Below, piece by piece: positions 1 to 8,694 of a stretch of DNA of 63,736 nt. The DNA is taken from positions 1-63,736 of the forward strand of contig DVED01000076.1 of the NCBI GenBank assembly GCA_015295945.1. Direction: 5' to 3'. The notes beneath the pieces were generated by a model, which saw only the letters and a list, made by a program, of their open reading frames with translations, was not told the DNA's origin and searched no databases. Source of the DNA: Oscillatoriales cyanobacterium M59_W2019_021. Its GTDB lineage: Bacteria; Cyanobacteriota; Cyanobacteriia; Cyanobacteriales; Geitlerinemataceae. Positions within the stretch are counted from its first letter, which is position 1, and each line of letters opens with the position of its first letter. Made by a program: the position numbers and the translations under genes.

Positions 1-1
1 A

Positions 2-130
2 GAACCCGCCTACTACGAACCCGCACCCAGCTATCAAGAACCCGCCTACTACGAACCCGCACCCAGCTATCAAGAACCCAGCTATCAAGAACCCGCACCC
101 TTACCCAAAAAGCAATTTTTGAATCAATAA
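2..130 (+). CDS. C-terminal end of a Pro/Glu/Tyr-rich repeat protein (5' truncated by window)
   Basis: The frame is open from the first bases to a TAA at 128-130. It encodes near-perfect copies of a 12-residue unit, EPAYYEPAPSYQ, then a shortened EPSYQ unit, and ends in a basic tail (PLPKKQFLNQ). The DNA shows the same periodicity as a 36-base tandem repeat. Only the last 42 residues are in view, so the function is unknown. Low-complexity Pro/Tyr/Gln tails occur on cell-surface and RNA-binding proteins, but nothing here decides between them. The stop lies 20 bases before the next gene, so the two may be co-transcribed. Confidence 0.7.
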   Translation, partial: EPAYYEPAPSYQEPAYYEPAPSYQEPSYQEPAPLPKKQFLNQ

Positions 131-150
131 ATTCCCAAATCAGAAGAGAT

Positions 151-1950
151 GTGATTAAACTGTTACTAATTGATGAAGATGCAATCTTCCGGTTGGGACT
201 GCGGACGGGACTGGCTGACATTCCCGACGTACAATTAGTGGCAGAAGCCGCTTCGAAAGCGGAGGTGTGGGAACTGCTGGAAAATCCGTTTTTGGTCGCA
301 TCGTTGGATTTGGTAGTTTTGGATTGGAAGTTGGGGGAAATCGTCGATCGCCCCTCCGAACCGTTGTACCTTCAAATTCAAGCGCGATATCCCGAGTTTC
401 CCTTATTTTTACTCACTTCCGAAGTCAATTCAGAAGCCTTAGACAGCGCTCGCCAAGCCGGAGTTCGCGGATATTGCCGTAAAGGAACTTCCTTAGAACG
501 GTTAGTTTTAGCCTTTCGGGAAGTTGCCAACGGTCGCATTTATTGGCAAACTTTTCCTACCGTTCAAAATCCCAAATTAACATCCGCAACTCCGATCGAA
601 GAAGGCAGAGCCAAACACCGTTATTCTCAATGGTTGAAGAACTGGAAAACGGCAGGATTGAGCTATATCGGCGACGATTTAGAACGGATTGACCGTCAAT
701 TGCAACATCCCCAATTGTCATCAGTCGATCGTCTGATTTTAAGCGGACGCCAGCGAGAATTGCGCGTAGCGAGATGGGTGGTACAGCAGATCGCTTCGAC
801 GGCAGATCGATGGCGTCCGAGACCTTCTCAACCCCCTTCTTTAGAGGCGATCGATCCCCGTCCCAATCTCCCCCCAACCGTTTCTCCGGTGGTGGTACGA
901 TCGACCGATTTACTATCGGGAGACGGTCAAACCTTACAAGCAGTTTTATTAGATAATACCCTTGCCAAACTTCAGTCTAATTTAGTCAATCTCAGCGAAG
1001 AAACCCTAGAAATCGATATCTTTCGATCGGACAAAAAACGCGAACTGCTCTATACCGTACTGCGAGAAGTTGAAAATACCTTAGCCCAATTGCGATTTGC
1101 CGAGATTCAAGCCCCCCAACTGGCGGAAAAGTGCTTGGAAATTTTGGAAGATTTGTGGAGAGCGTCTACGGAAACCTTTTTCGGCAAATACTACACGCTC
1201 CCGGTCGAAGGTCAACAATTAGAAGTGGTGAGTATTCTCCTACAAGATGCCGATATCGTTCGGGAATCCATGCTCGCAAAAATTCCGGCTGTTGAAGATT
1301 TACTGGCGCATTTTTTATATAAAACGCCGTTAGTGGTAGATAATATCTCTTGTCCGGCGGGAAGTTTAGAAGGGATGCGACGTGCGGAATACCTGCTGCA
1401 CAATCTCATCATTCGGATTGCCAATGCCGTAGTGCAGCCGTTACTCGAGCATTTTGCCGATGTGGAAACCGTCAAGCAAAATTTTTACGATCGCTGCTTG
1501 CTGTCCACGCGAGAAATCGAACGATTTCGCAACGATCTGTCTTGGAAATACCGCTTTCAAAAATATATCGGCGAACCGAAAGCCATTTACGAAAGCTGTT
1601 ATTGGTTGCTGGTTTTTGACGATCGCGGCATCAAAAAAATCTCGATTTACGCTTCGCGACGGCAGGAACTCGAAGCCCTATCGGGAATCGGGCAAACCGT
1701 CACGTTAGTATTAGAAGGTCGAGATGCGATCGCCCCGCGCGTGCGGTCTGCCGTCACCTTTATCGGGTCGAGTTTGGTCTACGTTCTCACCCAAATTATC
1801 GGTCGGGGATTGGGTTTGATCGCTCGCGGGATACTCGATAGTATTGCCAACGCGACCCAACCCAATTCCGCCAAATCTATTAAATTCAAACTTCCCAATT
1901 CCCATCGAACCGTCCAAATTGATGAATCCGAACCCCGCGAACGCCGATAA
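151..1950 (+). CDS. Response-regulator receiver protein with DUF3685 (Ycf55-like) domain
   Basis: 599 residues from a GTG start; GAAGAG lies just upstream. Residues 1-125 form a CheY-like receiver: acidic pocket LLIDEDA near the N terminus, phospho-acceptor Asp in LDWKLGE, and a conserved Lys in YCRKGTS. The remaining ~450 residues have no DNA-binding helix-turn-helix. They match my memory of DUF3685, a family of cyanobacteria and plastids related to Ycf55, with a hydrophobic segment near the C terminus (VTFIGSSLVYVLTQIIGRGLG). The biochemical role of the family is not established; the receiver implies control by an unidentified histidine kinase. The 3' end overlaps the chosen queA start by 29 bases. 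Confidence 0.8.
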   Translation: MIKLLLIDEDAIFRLGLRTGLADIPDVQLVAEAASKAEVWELLENPFLVASLDLVVLDWKLGEIVDRPSEPLYLQIQARYPEFPLFLLTSEVNSEALDSARQAGVRGYCRKGTSLERLVLAFREVANGRIYWQTFPTVQNPKLTSATPIEEGRAKHRYSQWLKNWKTAGLSYIGDDLERIDRQLQHPQLSSVDRLILSGRQRELRVARWVVQQIASTADRWRPRPSQPPSLEAIDPRPNLPPTVSPVVVRSTDLLSGDGQTLQAVLLDNTLAKLQSNLVNLSEETLEIDIFRSDKKRELLYTVLREVENTLAQLRFAEIQAPQLAEKCLEILEDLWRASTETFFGKYYTLPVEGQQLEVVSILLQDADIVRESMLAKIPAVEDLLAHFLYKTPLVVDNISCPAGSLEGMRRAEYLLHNLIIRIANAVVQPLLEHFADVETVKQNFYDRCLLSTREIERFRNDLSWKYRFQKYIGEPKAIYESCYWLLVFDDRGIKKISIYASRRQELEALSGIGQTVTLVLEGRDAIAPRVRSAVTFIGSSLVYVLTQIIGRGLGLIARGILDSIANATQPNSAKSIKFKLPNSHRTVQIDESEPRERR

Positions 1951-3073
1951 CCTCAATACAGCCGATCGATCGCTATCCGCCTACGACTACGAACTCCCCC
2001 CGGAACGCATCGCCCAACATCCCGTCGAACCCAGAGATAGCGCCCGGTTGTTGGCAATCTCACCGACATCCCACAGTCACCGCATCTTTCGCGACTTGCC
2101 CGATTTGCTCTCTCCGGGAGATTTACTCGTCCTCAACGATACGCGGGTAATTCCGGCACGATTGTACGGACGCAAACCCAGCGGTGCGGCAGTAGAGGTG
2201 CTGTTGCTGGAGGAACGAGCGGAAAATTGCTGGTTGGCACTGGTGAAACCGGGGAAGAAGTTGCCAACCGGGGCGACGATCGAATTTTCCCCGCAGTCGG
2301 AAGCGTCGGAAACTCTAGCTTTAACGGCGACTGTTATCGATCGCGACGAGGCAACCGGGGGGCGGATTTTACAGTTCGACGTCCCGCCGGGGGTGTTTCT
2401 GCTGGATTTGCTCGATCGATTCGGTCGCGTCCCTTTACCGCCTTATATTACCGAATTTGAAGCCACGGGCGATACAGCGGCACTGCGGGAACGCTATCAA
2501 ACCGTGTACGCCTGCCATCCCGGTTCTGCCGCCGCACCCACGGCGGGGTTGCACTTCACCGAGACATTGCTACAACGGTTAGACGAACGCGGGATCGATC
2601 GCGCCTTCGTGACCCTGCACGTCGGGGTAGGGACGTTCCGCCCGGTGGAAGTGGAGGACATTACCGCCCACTCCATGCACGCAGAATGGGCGAAAGTGCC
2701 GCCGGATACGGTGGATCGCATTCGCCAAACCCAAGCCCGTGGCGGGCGCGTTATCGCTGTGGGAACCACTGCCGTGCGATCGCTCGAATCCGCCGCTCAA
2801 AGCGGGGAACTACAGCCCTTTTGCGGCAAAACCAACCTATTTATCTATCCCGGCTACCAGTGGCGGGTGGTAGACGGGTTGATTACCAATTTTCACTTAC
2901 CCAAATCCAGCCTGTTGATGTTAGTGTCGGCGATGGTGGGTCGAGAGCGGTTGCTGCGGCTGTATCGAGAGGCGATCGATTTGCAGTACCGCTTCTTCTC
3001 TTTCGGCGATGCGATGTTGATCGAGAAGTTCGGGAGTAAGCGCTGCGCGCTGGCTACACCTACGGGAGATTGA
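1922..3073 (+). CDS. queA: S-adenosylmethionine:tRNA ribosyltransferase-isomerase (QueA)
   Basis: QueA transfers and isomerises the ribosyl part of SAM onto 7-aminomethyl-7-deazaguanine at the tRNA wobble position, giving epoxyqueuosine. Family signatures are clear: YDYELPPERIAQHP near the N terminus, LVLNDTRVIPARL, PLPPYI, ERYQTVYA, PGSAAAPTAGLHFT, LHVGVGTFRPV and NFHLPKSSLLMLV. The ATG at 1922 is preferred because the homologous part begins about 15 residues later. An in-frame start at 1844 would add 26 Pro/Asn-rich residues inside the upstream gene. The last ~17 residues after DAMLI look non-homologous and run into a repeat (GCGCGCTGGCTACACC), so the 3' end may have been remodelled by repeat insertion. 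Confidence 0.95.
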   Translation: MNPNPANADNLNTADRSLSAYDYELPPERIAQHPVEPRDSARLLAISPTSHSHRIFRDLPDLLSPGDLLVLNDTRVIPARLYGRKPSGAAVEVLLLEERAENCWLALVKPGKKLPTGATIEFSPQSEASETLALTATVIDRDEATGGRILQFDVPPGVFLLDLLDRFGRVPLPPYITEFEATGDTAALRERYQTVYACHPGSAAAPTAGLHFTETLLQRLDERGIDRAFVTLHVGVGTFRPVEVEDITAHSMHAEWAKVPPDTVDRIRQTQARGGRVIAVGTTAVRSLESAAQSGELQPFCGKTNLFIYPGYQWRVVDGLITNFHLPKSSLLMLVSAMVGRERLLRLYREAIDLQYRFFSFGDAMLIEKFGSKRCALATPTGD

Positions 3074-3079
3074 CATACT

Positions 3080-3109
3080 CCCACACTTACAGCTAGCTGT
3101 AAGTGTGGG
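3080..3109. repeat. 30-bp perfect palindrome after queA, IS200/IS605 end-like
   Basis: The two 15-base arms beginning CCCACACTTACAGCT are exact reverse complements. The palindrome follows TTGACATACTC, the same 11 bases found before the hairpin at 63651 near the tnpB relic. It could be the right end of a lost IS200/IS605-type element, and it could also terminate queA. The rest of the 373-base gap before mysA (3110-3446) holds a dispersed hairpin repeat (CTCCTTCGGAG, then CGCTTCGCGATCG, about 3138-3163) and an AT-rich stretch at 3195-3260 that probably contains the mys promoter. No exact promoter can be assigned. Confidence 0.6.
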
Positions 3110-3446
3110 CTACGAGCGCGACTCCAGCTATTGCTATCTCCTTCGGAGACGCTTCGCGATCGGTGGCTGGCTTGATGGCGATCGCGTCGCTCATAAATAT
3201 TACAAAAATTTACACGGACAATTTTTTTTGCTAAGCTATACCAGACTAATGAATTTAACTACCCATATTTTCTAGATCGGCTTCAAAACAGCAACTCTCC
3301 AGTTTCGAGCGAAGGCTGTCTGCAACCCTTACTTCTTTCGAGCCGGACGATGCGTCGCGTCATCTCGTCGCGCCTGCAAACGCTGTAAGCCACAACCTCC
3401 GAGACTCTTTCGATCAGTATTCCTACTTAGTTTCTTTGACCCAGTA

Positions 3447-4802
3447 ATGAGTTCAATCCAAACACCAACTCCTTCGGTAGCCTCTACCGAAACACTCCTA
3501 AGTTCTTTAGCTTCCCAGCCGGCTACCACCATCGAGTCCGATCGCGACTCCAAGTATTTAACCTCCGAGTGGTACACCGGAAACGGAGTCATCGAAGCGG
3601 CTGGAGATAATCGTGCTTTCAAAGTCACCGCTACCTACACCTTGGAAGCCGAAGTCAAGCTCGTCAAGGGCGTTTTCAATGTCAACAATCCGGTGTTAGC
3701 CGAGGTATATCGCCATCGGGGTCGCTGTGTTGCCGTGGTAGACCAGACGGTAGACGAACTCTACGGCGATCAACTGCGCCAATATTTCGAGTATTACGAA
3801 ATTCCCCTCGAAGCCAAAGTGCTACGGGCTTGGGAAGCTGACAAAACTCCGGAAACCGTCTACGAAATCCTCGGCTTCTTGGGTAAAGATGGCTGCGACG
3901 TTTCCCGCAACGAACCCGTCCTCGTCGTCGGCGGTGGCGTTCTCAGTGATGTTGCCGGACTCGCCTGCGCCCTACAACATCGGCGTACCCCCTACGTGAT
4001 GGTGGGAACCACGGTCGTCGCGGCGATCGATGCGGGTCCTTCGCCTCGGACTTGCACCAACGGCAAACAGTTTAAAAATAGCATCGGAGCCTATCATCCC
4101 CCGGTTTTGACATTAGTCGATCGGGGGTTTTTCCGTACCCTGGACGTGGGGCACATCCGCAACGGTATGGCAGAAATTATCAAGATGGCGATTACCGACG
4201 ATCCGATCTTGTTCGATTTGATGGAAGCCCACGGTCTGCAGTTGCTAGAAACCCACTTCGCCACCCTCAACGCCGACGCCGAGTTGGAGAAAATCGCCGA
4301 TGAAGTCATTTACCGGGCGCTTTACTCCTACATGAAGCACGAAGGGACGAATATGTTCGAGACCTACCAAGATCGACCCCACTCTTACGGACATACCTGG
4401 AGTCCTCGTTTCGAGCCGGCTGTGAAGATGATGCACGGTCATGCCGTGACCACGGGAATGGCATTTGGCGCAACTTTAGCGGTAACCATGGGTTGGTTGG
4501 ACGCAGCAGAGCGCGATCGCATCGTCAATCTGTGTTGCTCTCTGGGATTAACCGTCTACCATCCCATTCTCGAAGATCTAGATTTGATGGTCGAAGGTCA
4601 AAAAAATATGCAGCGCAAACGCGGTAGCGGCGGGCTGTGGGCAGCACTGCCCAAAGGAGAAATCGGCTCTTGCGACTACGCGCGAGAAATTTCGCGGGAG
4701 ACGTTAACCGCAGCGGTGAGCCAGCATAAAGCATACTGTGCCGCCTTCCCCAACAGTGGCGCCGGTCAGCAAATGTATCTCAAAGATTTGGGCTTGGAAT
4801 AG
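3447..4802 (+). CDS. mysA: Desmethyl-4-deoxygadusol synthase (MysA), sugar-phosphate cyclase
   Basis: MysA converts sedoheptulose 7-phosphate to desmethyl-4-deoxygadusol, the first step to mycosporines, together with MysB. The 451-residue protein has the dehydroquinate-synthase-like fold: an NAD-binding stretch VLVVGGGVLSDVAGLACALQ, the GTTVVAAIDA segment, and metal-ligand regions NGMAEIIKMAI and HSYGHTW...HGHAVTTGMAFG. The sequence around GPSPRTCTNGKQFKNSIGAYHPP is typical of the cyanobacterial DDGS group rather than AroB. About 45 extra low-complexity N-terminal residues precede the conserved part. It is first in the operon, 11 bases before mysB. Confidence 0.95.
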   Translation: MSSIQTPTPSVASTETLLSSLASQPATTIESDRDSKYLTSEWYTGNGVIEAAGDNRAFKVTATYTLEAEVKLVKGVFNVNNPVLAEVYRHRGRCVAVVDQTVDELYGDQLRQYFEYYEIPLEAKVLRAWEADKTPETVYEILGFLGKDGCDVSRNEPVLVVGGGVLSDVAGLACALQHRRTPYVMVGTTVVAAIDAGPSPRTCTNGKQFKNSIGAYHPPVLTLVDRGFFRTLDVGHIRNGMAEIIKMAITDDPILFDLMEAHGLQLLETHFATLNADAELEKIADEVIYRALYSYMKHEGTNMFETYQDRPHSYGHTWSPRFEPAVKMMHGHAVTTGMAFGATLAVTMGWLDAAERDRIVNLCCSLGLTVYHPILEDLDLMVEGQKNMQRKRGSGGLWAALPKGEIGSCDYAREISRETLTAAVSQHKAYCAAFPNSGAGQQMYLKDLGLE

Positions 4803-4813
4803 GGGGAACTGCG

Positions 4814-5641
4814 ATGATGAGTACAACCGAAATCGCCGTTCGTCCCGTCACCCCCTTGGGGATCCTCGTCGAACAGCTAGAAAACATCGTCAAGATGACC
4901 GACGACGCGGCGGTGAGCAAACCTCTGGCCACGGCGATTAAAGAGGCTTACGCACTGGCTGCCGGACTCGATCCTTACCTGGAAGAAGCCACCACGCCGG
5001 ATTCTGCACCGTTGCAAGCACTGACGCAAAAAACTCTCGAGGAAGATTGGAGCAAACTGTTCGACGATCGCGAAACGGTGCGCCAACTAGAACGGGAAAT
5101 GCTTTCCGGACATTTGGAAGGTCAAGCTTTGAAGATGTTCGTGCGCATGACCAGAGCCCAGCGGATCTTAGAAGTGGGGATGTTTACCGGATATTCGGCA
5201 CTGGCAATGGCAGAAGCTTTGCCCGATGACGGACGATTGGTGGCTTGCGAAGTCGATGACTACGTATCGAACTTTGCTCGGTCTTGCTTCGAGAAGTCGC
5301 CCCACGGCAGCAAAATTGAGGTAAAAGTGGGTCCTGCGTTGGAGACCCTGCAACAATTAGCCGAGGCTGGGGAATCCTTCGATTTAGTGTTTATCGATGC
5401 GGATAAAACCGAGTATGTCGATTACTTCCGAACGCTGATCGAAACCGATTTGTTGGCTGCCGATGGCTTCATTTTGGTAGATAACACCTTGTTGCAAGGA
5501 CAACCCTATTTGCCGGTTGATCGGCAAACGAAAAACGGCGCGGCGATCGCCCAGTTCAACCGCTTGGTAGCGGAAGACCCCCGCGTCGAACAGGTGCTGC
5601 TCCCCGTTCGGGACGGTTTGAGCATCATTCGGCGCAAGTAA
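4814..5641 (+). CDS. mysB: O-methyltransferase MysB (4-deoxygadusol formation)
   Basis: SAM-dependent O-methyltransferase that acts with MysA to give 4-deoxygadusol. The 275 residues carry the class I fold of the CCoAOMT-like group: motif I ILEVGMFTGYSALAMAEALP, then ACEVDDY, and FIDADKTEYVDYF with the metal-binding Asp region, followed by ILVDNTL. Start is ATGATG at 4814/4817, preceded by AGGGGGA. The very short gap to mysA and the invariant mysA-mysB pairing in known clusters make the assignment firm. A strong stem-loop follows the stop. Confidence 0.95.
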   Translation: MMSTTEIAVRPVTPLGILVEQLENIVKMTDDAAVSKPLATAIKEAYALAAGLDPYLEEATTPDSAPLQALTQKTLEEDWSKLFDDRETVRQLEREMLSGHLEGQALKMFVRMTRAQRILEVGMFTGYSALAMAEALPDDGRLVACEVDDYVSNFARSCFEKSPHGSKIEVKVGPALETLQQLAEAGESFDLVFIDADKTEYVDYFRTLIETDLLAADGFILVDNTLLQGQPYLPVDRQTKNGAAIAQFNRLVAEDPRVEQVLLPVRDGLSIIRRK

Positions 5642-5671
5642 TCCCGTCAGCTAAGACGGCGATCGAGTAGA

Positions 5672-5710
5672 TTGACCCCAGATCGCGAGGCGATCGACAT
5701 TTGGGGTCAA
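5672..5710. promoter_or_regulatory. Nested stem-loop between mysB and mysC
   Basis: Outer arms TTGACCCCA (5672-5680) and TGGGGTCAA (5702-5710) are perfectly complementary. Inside, GATCGC and GCGATC flank GAG and form a second stem. No T-run follows, so it is not a classic rho-independent terminator. It may lower read-through or stabilise the mysAB mRNA and so change the mysAB:mysC ratio. The mysB-mysC gap is the longest in the cluster. Confidence 0.5.
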
Positions 5711-5918
5711 CTCACTCGGATTTCGGCTTTAACTTCAACTATCTACTATCGATTTAAACTGCATTGTCCGCAGAATTCTGTTTTCCTGGTTACATATTAT
5801 CTATTTACCTATGGGTGCTAGAAATCCAGGGAGTGAGGTTTGCGCCCCGACCCAACGGATCTGTAGCGACCTGTTTTCTCTTTCACATTACTCAATAGGT
5901 TTTCTCATCGTGGCTCCA

Positions 5919-7238
5919 ATGATTGTAGTCTTGAAAAATCTCGGGACTCTGACATTACTTCTGATTGCCTTTCCCTTCAACTTGGCGGTGGTGTCGATCG
6001 CCTGGTTGTGGAGTCGCGCCACTCAACCTTTCGCCCCCAAAATCGCGGCGGAACATCCCAAAACGATTTTGCTGACGGGGGGTAAAATGACCAAAGCCCT
6101 GCAATTAGCGCGACTGTTCCACCAAGCCGGACATCGGGTTATTCTCGTCGAAACCCACAAATATTGGCTGTCGGGACATCGTTTTTCCAATGCGATCGCC
6201 CGATTTTACACCGTTCCCGCCCCGGAAAAAGATCCCGAAGGATACACTCGAGCTTTAACCGAGATTGTCACTTCAGAAAAGGTGGATGCGTTCATCCCCG
6301 TTTCCAGTCCCGTTGCCAGCTACTACGATGCGGTAGCGGCAACCCATTTCCCTCCCACCTGCGAAGCGATCCACTTCTCGCCGGAAACCACGCAAATGCT
6401 CGACGATAAGTTCAGCCTGTGCCAAAAGGCGCGGGAGTTGGGTTTGTCGGCCCCCAAATCTTTCTTGATTACCGATGTCGAACAAATTCTCAACTTCGAT
6501 TTCCAGGCAGACGGTTCTCGGTATATCCTCAAAAGCTTAAAATACGACTCCGTTCTCCGGTTGGATTTAACCCAGTTACCCTTTGACGGAATGGAAGCGT
6601 ACGTCAAACGCCTGCCCATTTCCCCAGAACGACCCTGGACGATGCAGGAATTTATCACCGGACAGGAATACTGTACCCACAGCACCGTTCGCAACGGGAA
6701 AGTGCGGCTGCATTGCTGCTCGAAATCTTCGCCGTTTCAGGTGAACTACGAACACGTCGAGCGACCGGAGATTTTGGCGTGGGTGCGGCGTTTTGCCGGA
6801 GAACTCAACCTCACCGGACAGCTTTCGTTCGACTTCATCCAAACCGAAGATGGTACGGTGTATCCCATCGAGTGCAACCCGCGTACCCATTCGGCAATTA
6901 CCATGTTTTACGATCGCCCGGAGTTAGCGGCTGCTTATTTAGAAGATGACGGAGATTCTCCACCCCTCGAACCCCTACCGCAGAGCAAACCGACGTACTG
7001 GCTGTATCACGAAATTTGGCGGCTGACGGAAGTGCGATCGAGCGCCGATTTTCGCGCTTGGCTGCAAAAAATCTCGCGCGGTACCGATGCCATTTTTCAA
7101 GGGAACGATCCATTGCCCTTTTTACTGGTTCACCACTGGCAAATTCCACTGCTGTTGCTCGACAACTTGCGCCGATTGCGAGGTTGGGTGCGCATCGACT
7201 TCAACATCGGCAAATTAGTCGAACTCGGTGGAGATTAG
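5919..7238 (+). CDS. mysC: ATP-grasp mycosporine-glycine synthase MysC
   Basis: MysC is an ATP-grasp ligase that joins glycine to 4-deoxygadusol to give mycosporine-glycine. The protein opens with a hydrophobic segment (LGTLTLLLIAFPFNLAVVSI), as in characterised MysC proteins. Then come LTGGKMTKALQLARLFHQAG, HKYWLSGHRFSNAI, the ATP-binding region YILKSLKYDS, MQEFITGQEYCTHS, and the metal-binding ECNPRTHSAITMFYD. The C terminus WVRIDFNIGKLVELGGD is near-identical to what I recall of Anabaena MysC. The ATG at 5919 matches where homology begins. The frame is open to an ATG at 5811, which would add 36 unconvincing residues. Confidence 0.93.
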   Translation: MIVVLKNLGTLTLLLIAFPFNLAVVSIAWLWSRATQPFAPKIAAEHPKTILLTGGKMTKALQLARLFHQAGHRVILVETHKYWLSGHRFSNAIARFYTVPAPEKDPEGYTRALTEIVTSEKVDAFIPVSSPVASYYDAVAATHFPPTCEAIHFSPETTQMLDDKFSLCQKARELGLSAPKSFLITDVEQILNFDFQADGSRYILKSLKYDSVLRLDLTQLPFDGMEAYVKRLPISPERPWTMQEFITGQEYCTHSTVRNGKVRLHCCSKSSPFQVNYEHVERPEILAWVRRFAGELNLTGQLSFDFIQTEDGTVYPIECNPRTHSAITMFYDRPELAAAYLEDDGDSPPLEPLPQSKPTYWLYHEIWRLTEVRSSADFRAWLQKISRGTDAIFQGNDPLPFLLVHHWQIPLLLLDNLRRLRGWVRIDFNIGKLVELGGD

Positions 7239-7257
7239 CTAGCATTTGGCAGGGGGA

Positions 7258-8676
7258 ATGATGACCGATCGCATTTTCATTGCGATAACCTTTCTCGGAT
7301 TTCTGGCGCTGTTTACTGGCGTGGGGATCTACTCGGCAAGCCGCAAACAAGAAACCACCACGGATTATCTGCTTGCCAGCCGCAATGTCAACCCCTGGCT
7401 GACCTCTCTGTCGGCAATGGCAACCGGACAAAGCGGATTGCTCTTCGTCGGTCAAGTGGGGTTTGCGTATAACATTGGGGTCTCGGCAATTTGGTTGACC
7501 CTCGGTTGGGCGATCGGCGACTATCTGGCGTGGTGGTGGGTGTTTCGGCGGTTGCGAGAGCGCTCGGCAGCCACCTCTGCCGATACGGTTTCGGCACTAC
7601 TAGGAGGCGATCGCCATCCGTCTCGGTGGATTACCGTTACCTCAGCACTGGTGACGATCGCTTTTTTGGGAGCCTATGCTGCCGCACAACTGACGGCAGG
7701 TAGCAAGGCACTCAACGTGTTATTCGGGTGGGACGATTGGGTGGGGATTCTCATCGGTGCGGTGGTGGTGGGACTCTACTGCCTCTCGGGGGGGATTCGC
7801 GCTTCGATTTGGACTGATGCGGTACAGGCGATTGTCATGTTGGGGTCTTTGGTGTTGCTGTTGGGGGTGGCGATCGCCGCTGGTGGGGGGGTAGCGGCTT
7901 TGCGATCGTCCCTGACGGCGATCGACCCGGCACTGACGAACTTCAATCCGCCGAATCTACCCTGGGGATTCGTCCCCTTTCTGTTGGGATGGATCGTGGC
8001 GGGATTTGGCGTTGTCGGTCAACCCCACATCTTGGTGCGGGCCATGGCGATCGACTCGGCAAGTCATATCGGCTTCGCGCGCGATCTCAAACTGGTGTTG
8101 GCATCGATTTCCTCCGTGGCGGCGATGTCCATCGGCTTGTGCGCGCGGGTGTTGTTGCCGAACTTGACCGCCGCAGATCCGGAACTGGCACTGCCCTATT
8201 TATCGCTGGATTTGCTGCCGTCAGTGTTGGTAGGGTTGATGCTTGCCGGACTGTTTGCTGCCACCCTCTCCACCGCCGACTCCCAGATTTTGTCCTGTTC
8301 GGCAGCGCTCACCCAAGATATTTTTCCGGCGGCGGCGCATTCTTATAAATGGGTGAAGTTAGGAACCCTGACGGTGACGGCGGTGGTACTGGCGATCGCC
8401 CTGGCGGGGGACGCCAGCGTGTTTGCCTTGATTACCTTTTCGTGGTCGGCACTTGCCTCGAGTTTGGGTCCGCTGTTGGTCTTGCGAGTGTGGCAGCAAC
8501 CGATTTCCACTGCCGTGGCGATGGCAATGATGGCATCGGGAATGGCAATGGCGTTCGTCTGGAATCGCGTCTTCGGGTGGTCGAGCGCCATGAACGAAGT
8601 CTTGCCGGGAATGCTGGTGGGAATTGCTGTGTATGGCATCGCTCGGTTGTGGGGGAATTTTCAATCGTTTCGTTAG
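7258..8676 (+). CDS. Sodium:solute symporter family (SSS/PutP-like) transporter inside the MAA operon
   Basis: About 472 residues with roughly 12-13 hydrophobic helices. Typical SSS features are the N-terminal YSASRKQETTTDYLLASR segment, SALSAMATGQSG-like unwound helix 1 (here SLSAMATGQSGLLFVG), YCLSGGIRASIWTDAVQAIVM in the middle, and GLFAATLSTADSQILSCSAALTQDI, the Na+-site helix with the conserved Ser/Thr pair. It resembles proline/panthothenate-type symporters; the substrate cannot be read. The start is ATGATG at 7258, with GGCAGGGGGA just upstream. It lies 19 bases after mysC and 18 before mysD, so it is almost certainly co-transcribed with MAA genes. Possible substrates are the amino acid used by MysC/MysD or an MAA itself; both are inference. 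Confidence 0.88.
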   Translation: MMTDRIFIAITFLGFLALFTGVGIYSASRKQETTTDYLLASRNVNPWLTSLSAMATGQSGLLFVGQVGFAYNIGVSAIWLTLGWAIGDYLAWWWVFRRLRERSAATSADTVSALLGGDRHPSRWITVTSALVTIAFLGAYAAAQLTAGSKALNVLFGWDDWVGILIGAVVVGLYCLSGGIRASIWTDAVQAIVMLGSLVLLLGVAIAAGGGVAALRSSLTAIDPALTNFNPPNLPWGFVPFLLGWIVAGFGVVGQPHILVRAMAIDSASHIGFARDLKLVLASISSVAAMSIGLCARVLLPNLTAADPELALPYLSLDLLPSVLVGLMLAGLFAATLSTADSQILSCSAALTQDIFPAAAHSYKWVKLGTLTVTAVVLAIALAGDASVFALITFSWSALASSLGPLLVLRVWQQPISTAVAMAMMASGMAMAFVWNRVFGWSSAMNEVLPGMLVGIAVYGIARLWGNFQSFR

Positions 8677-8694
8677 TTAGCTTTTAAATTACTG

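Noticed and set aside
1-130. CRISPR-like spacing in the opening tandem repeat
   Set aside because: The 36-base units are contiguous without spacers and encode a regular peptide repeat.
5811-5918. N-terminal extension of MysC
   Set aside because: Frame is open, but the residues lack similarity to known MysC and would use up the intergenic region.
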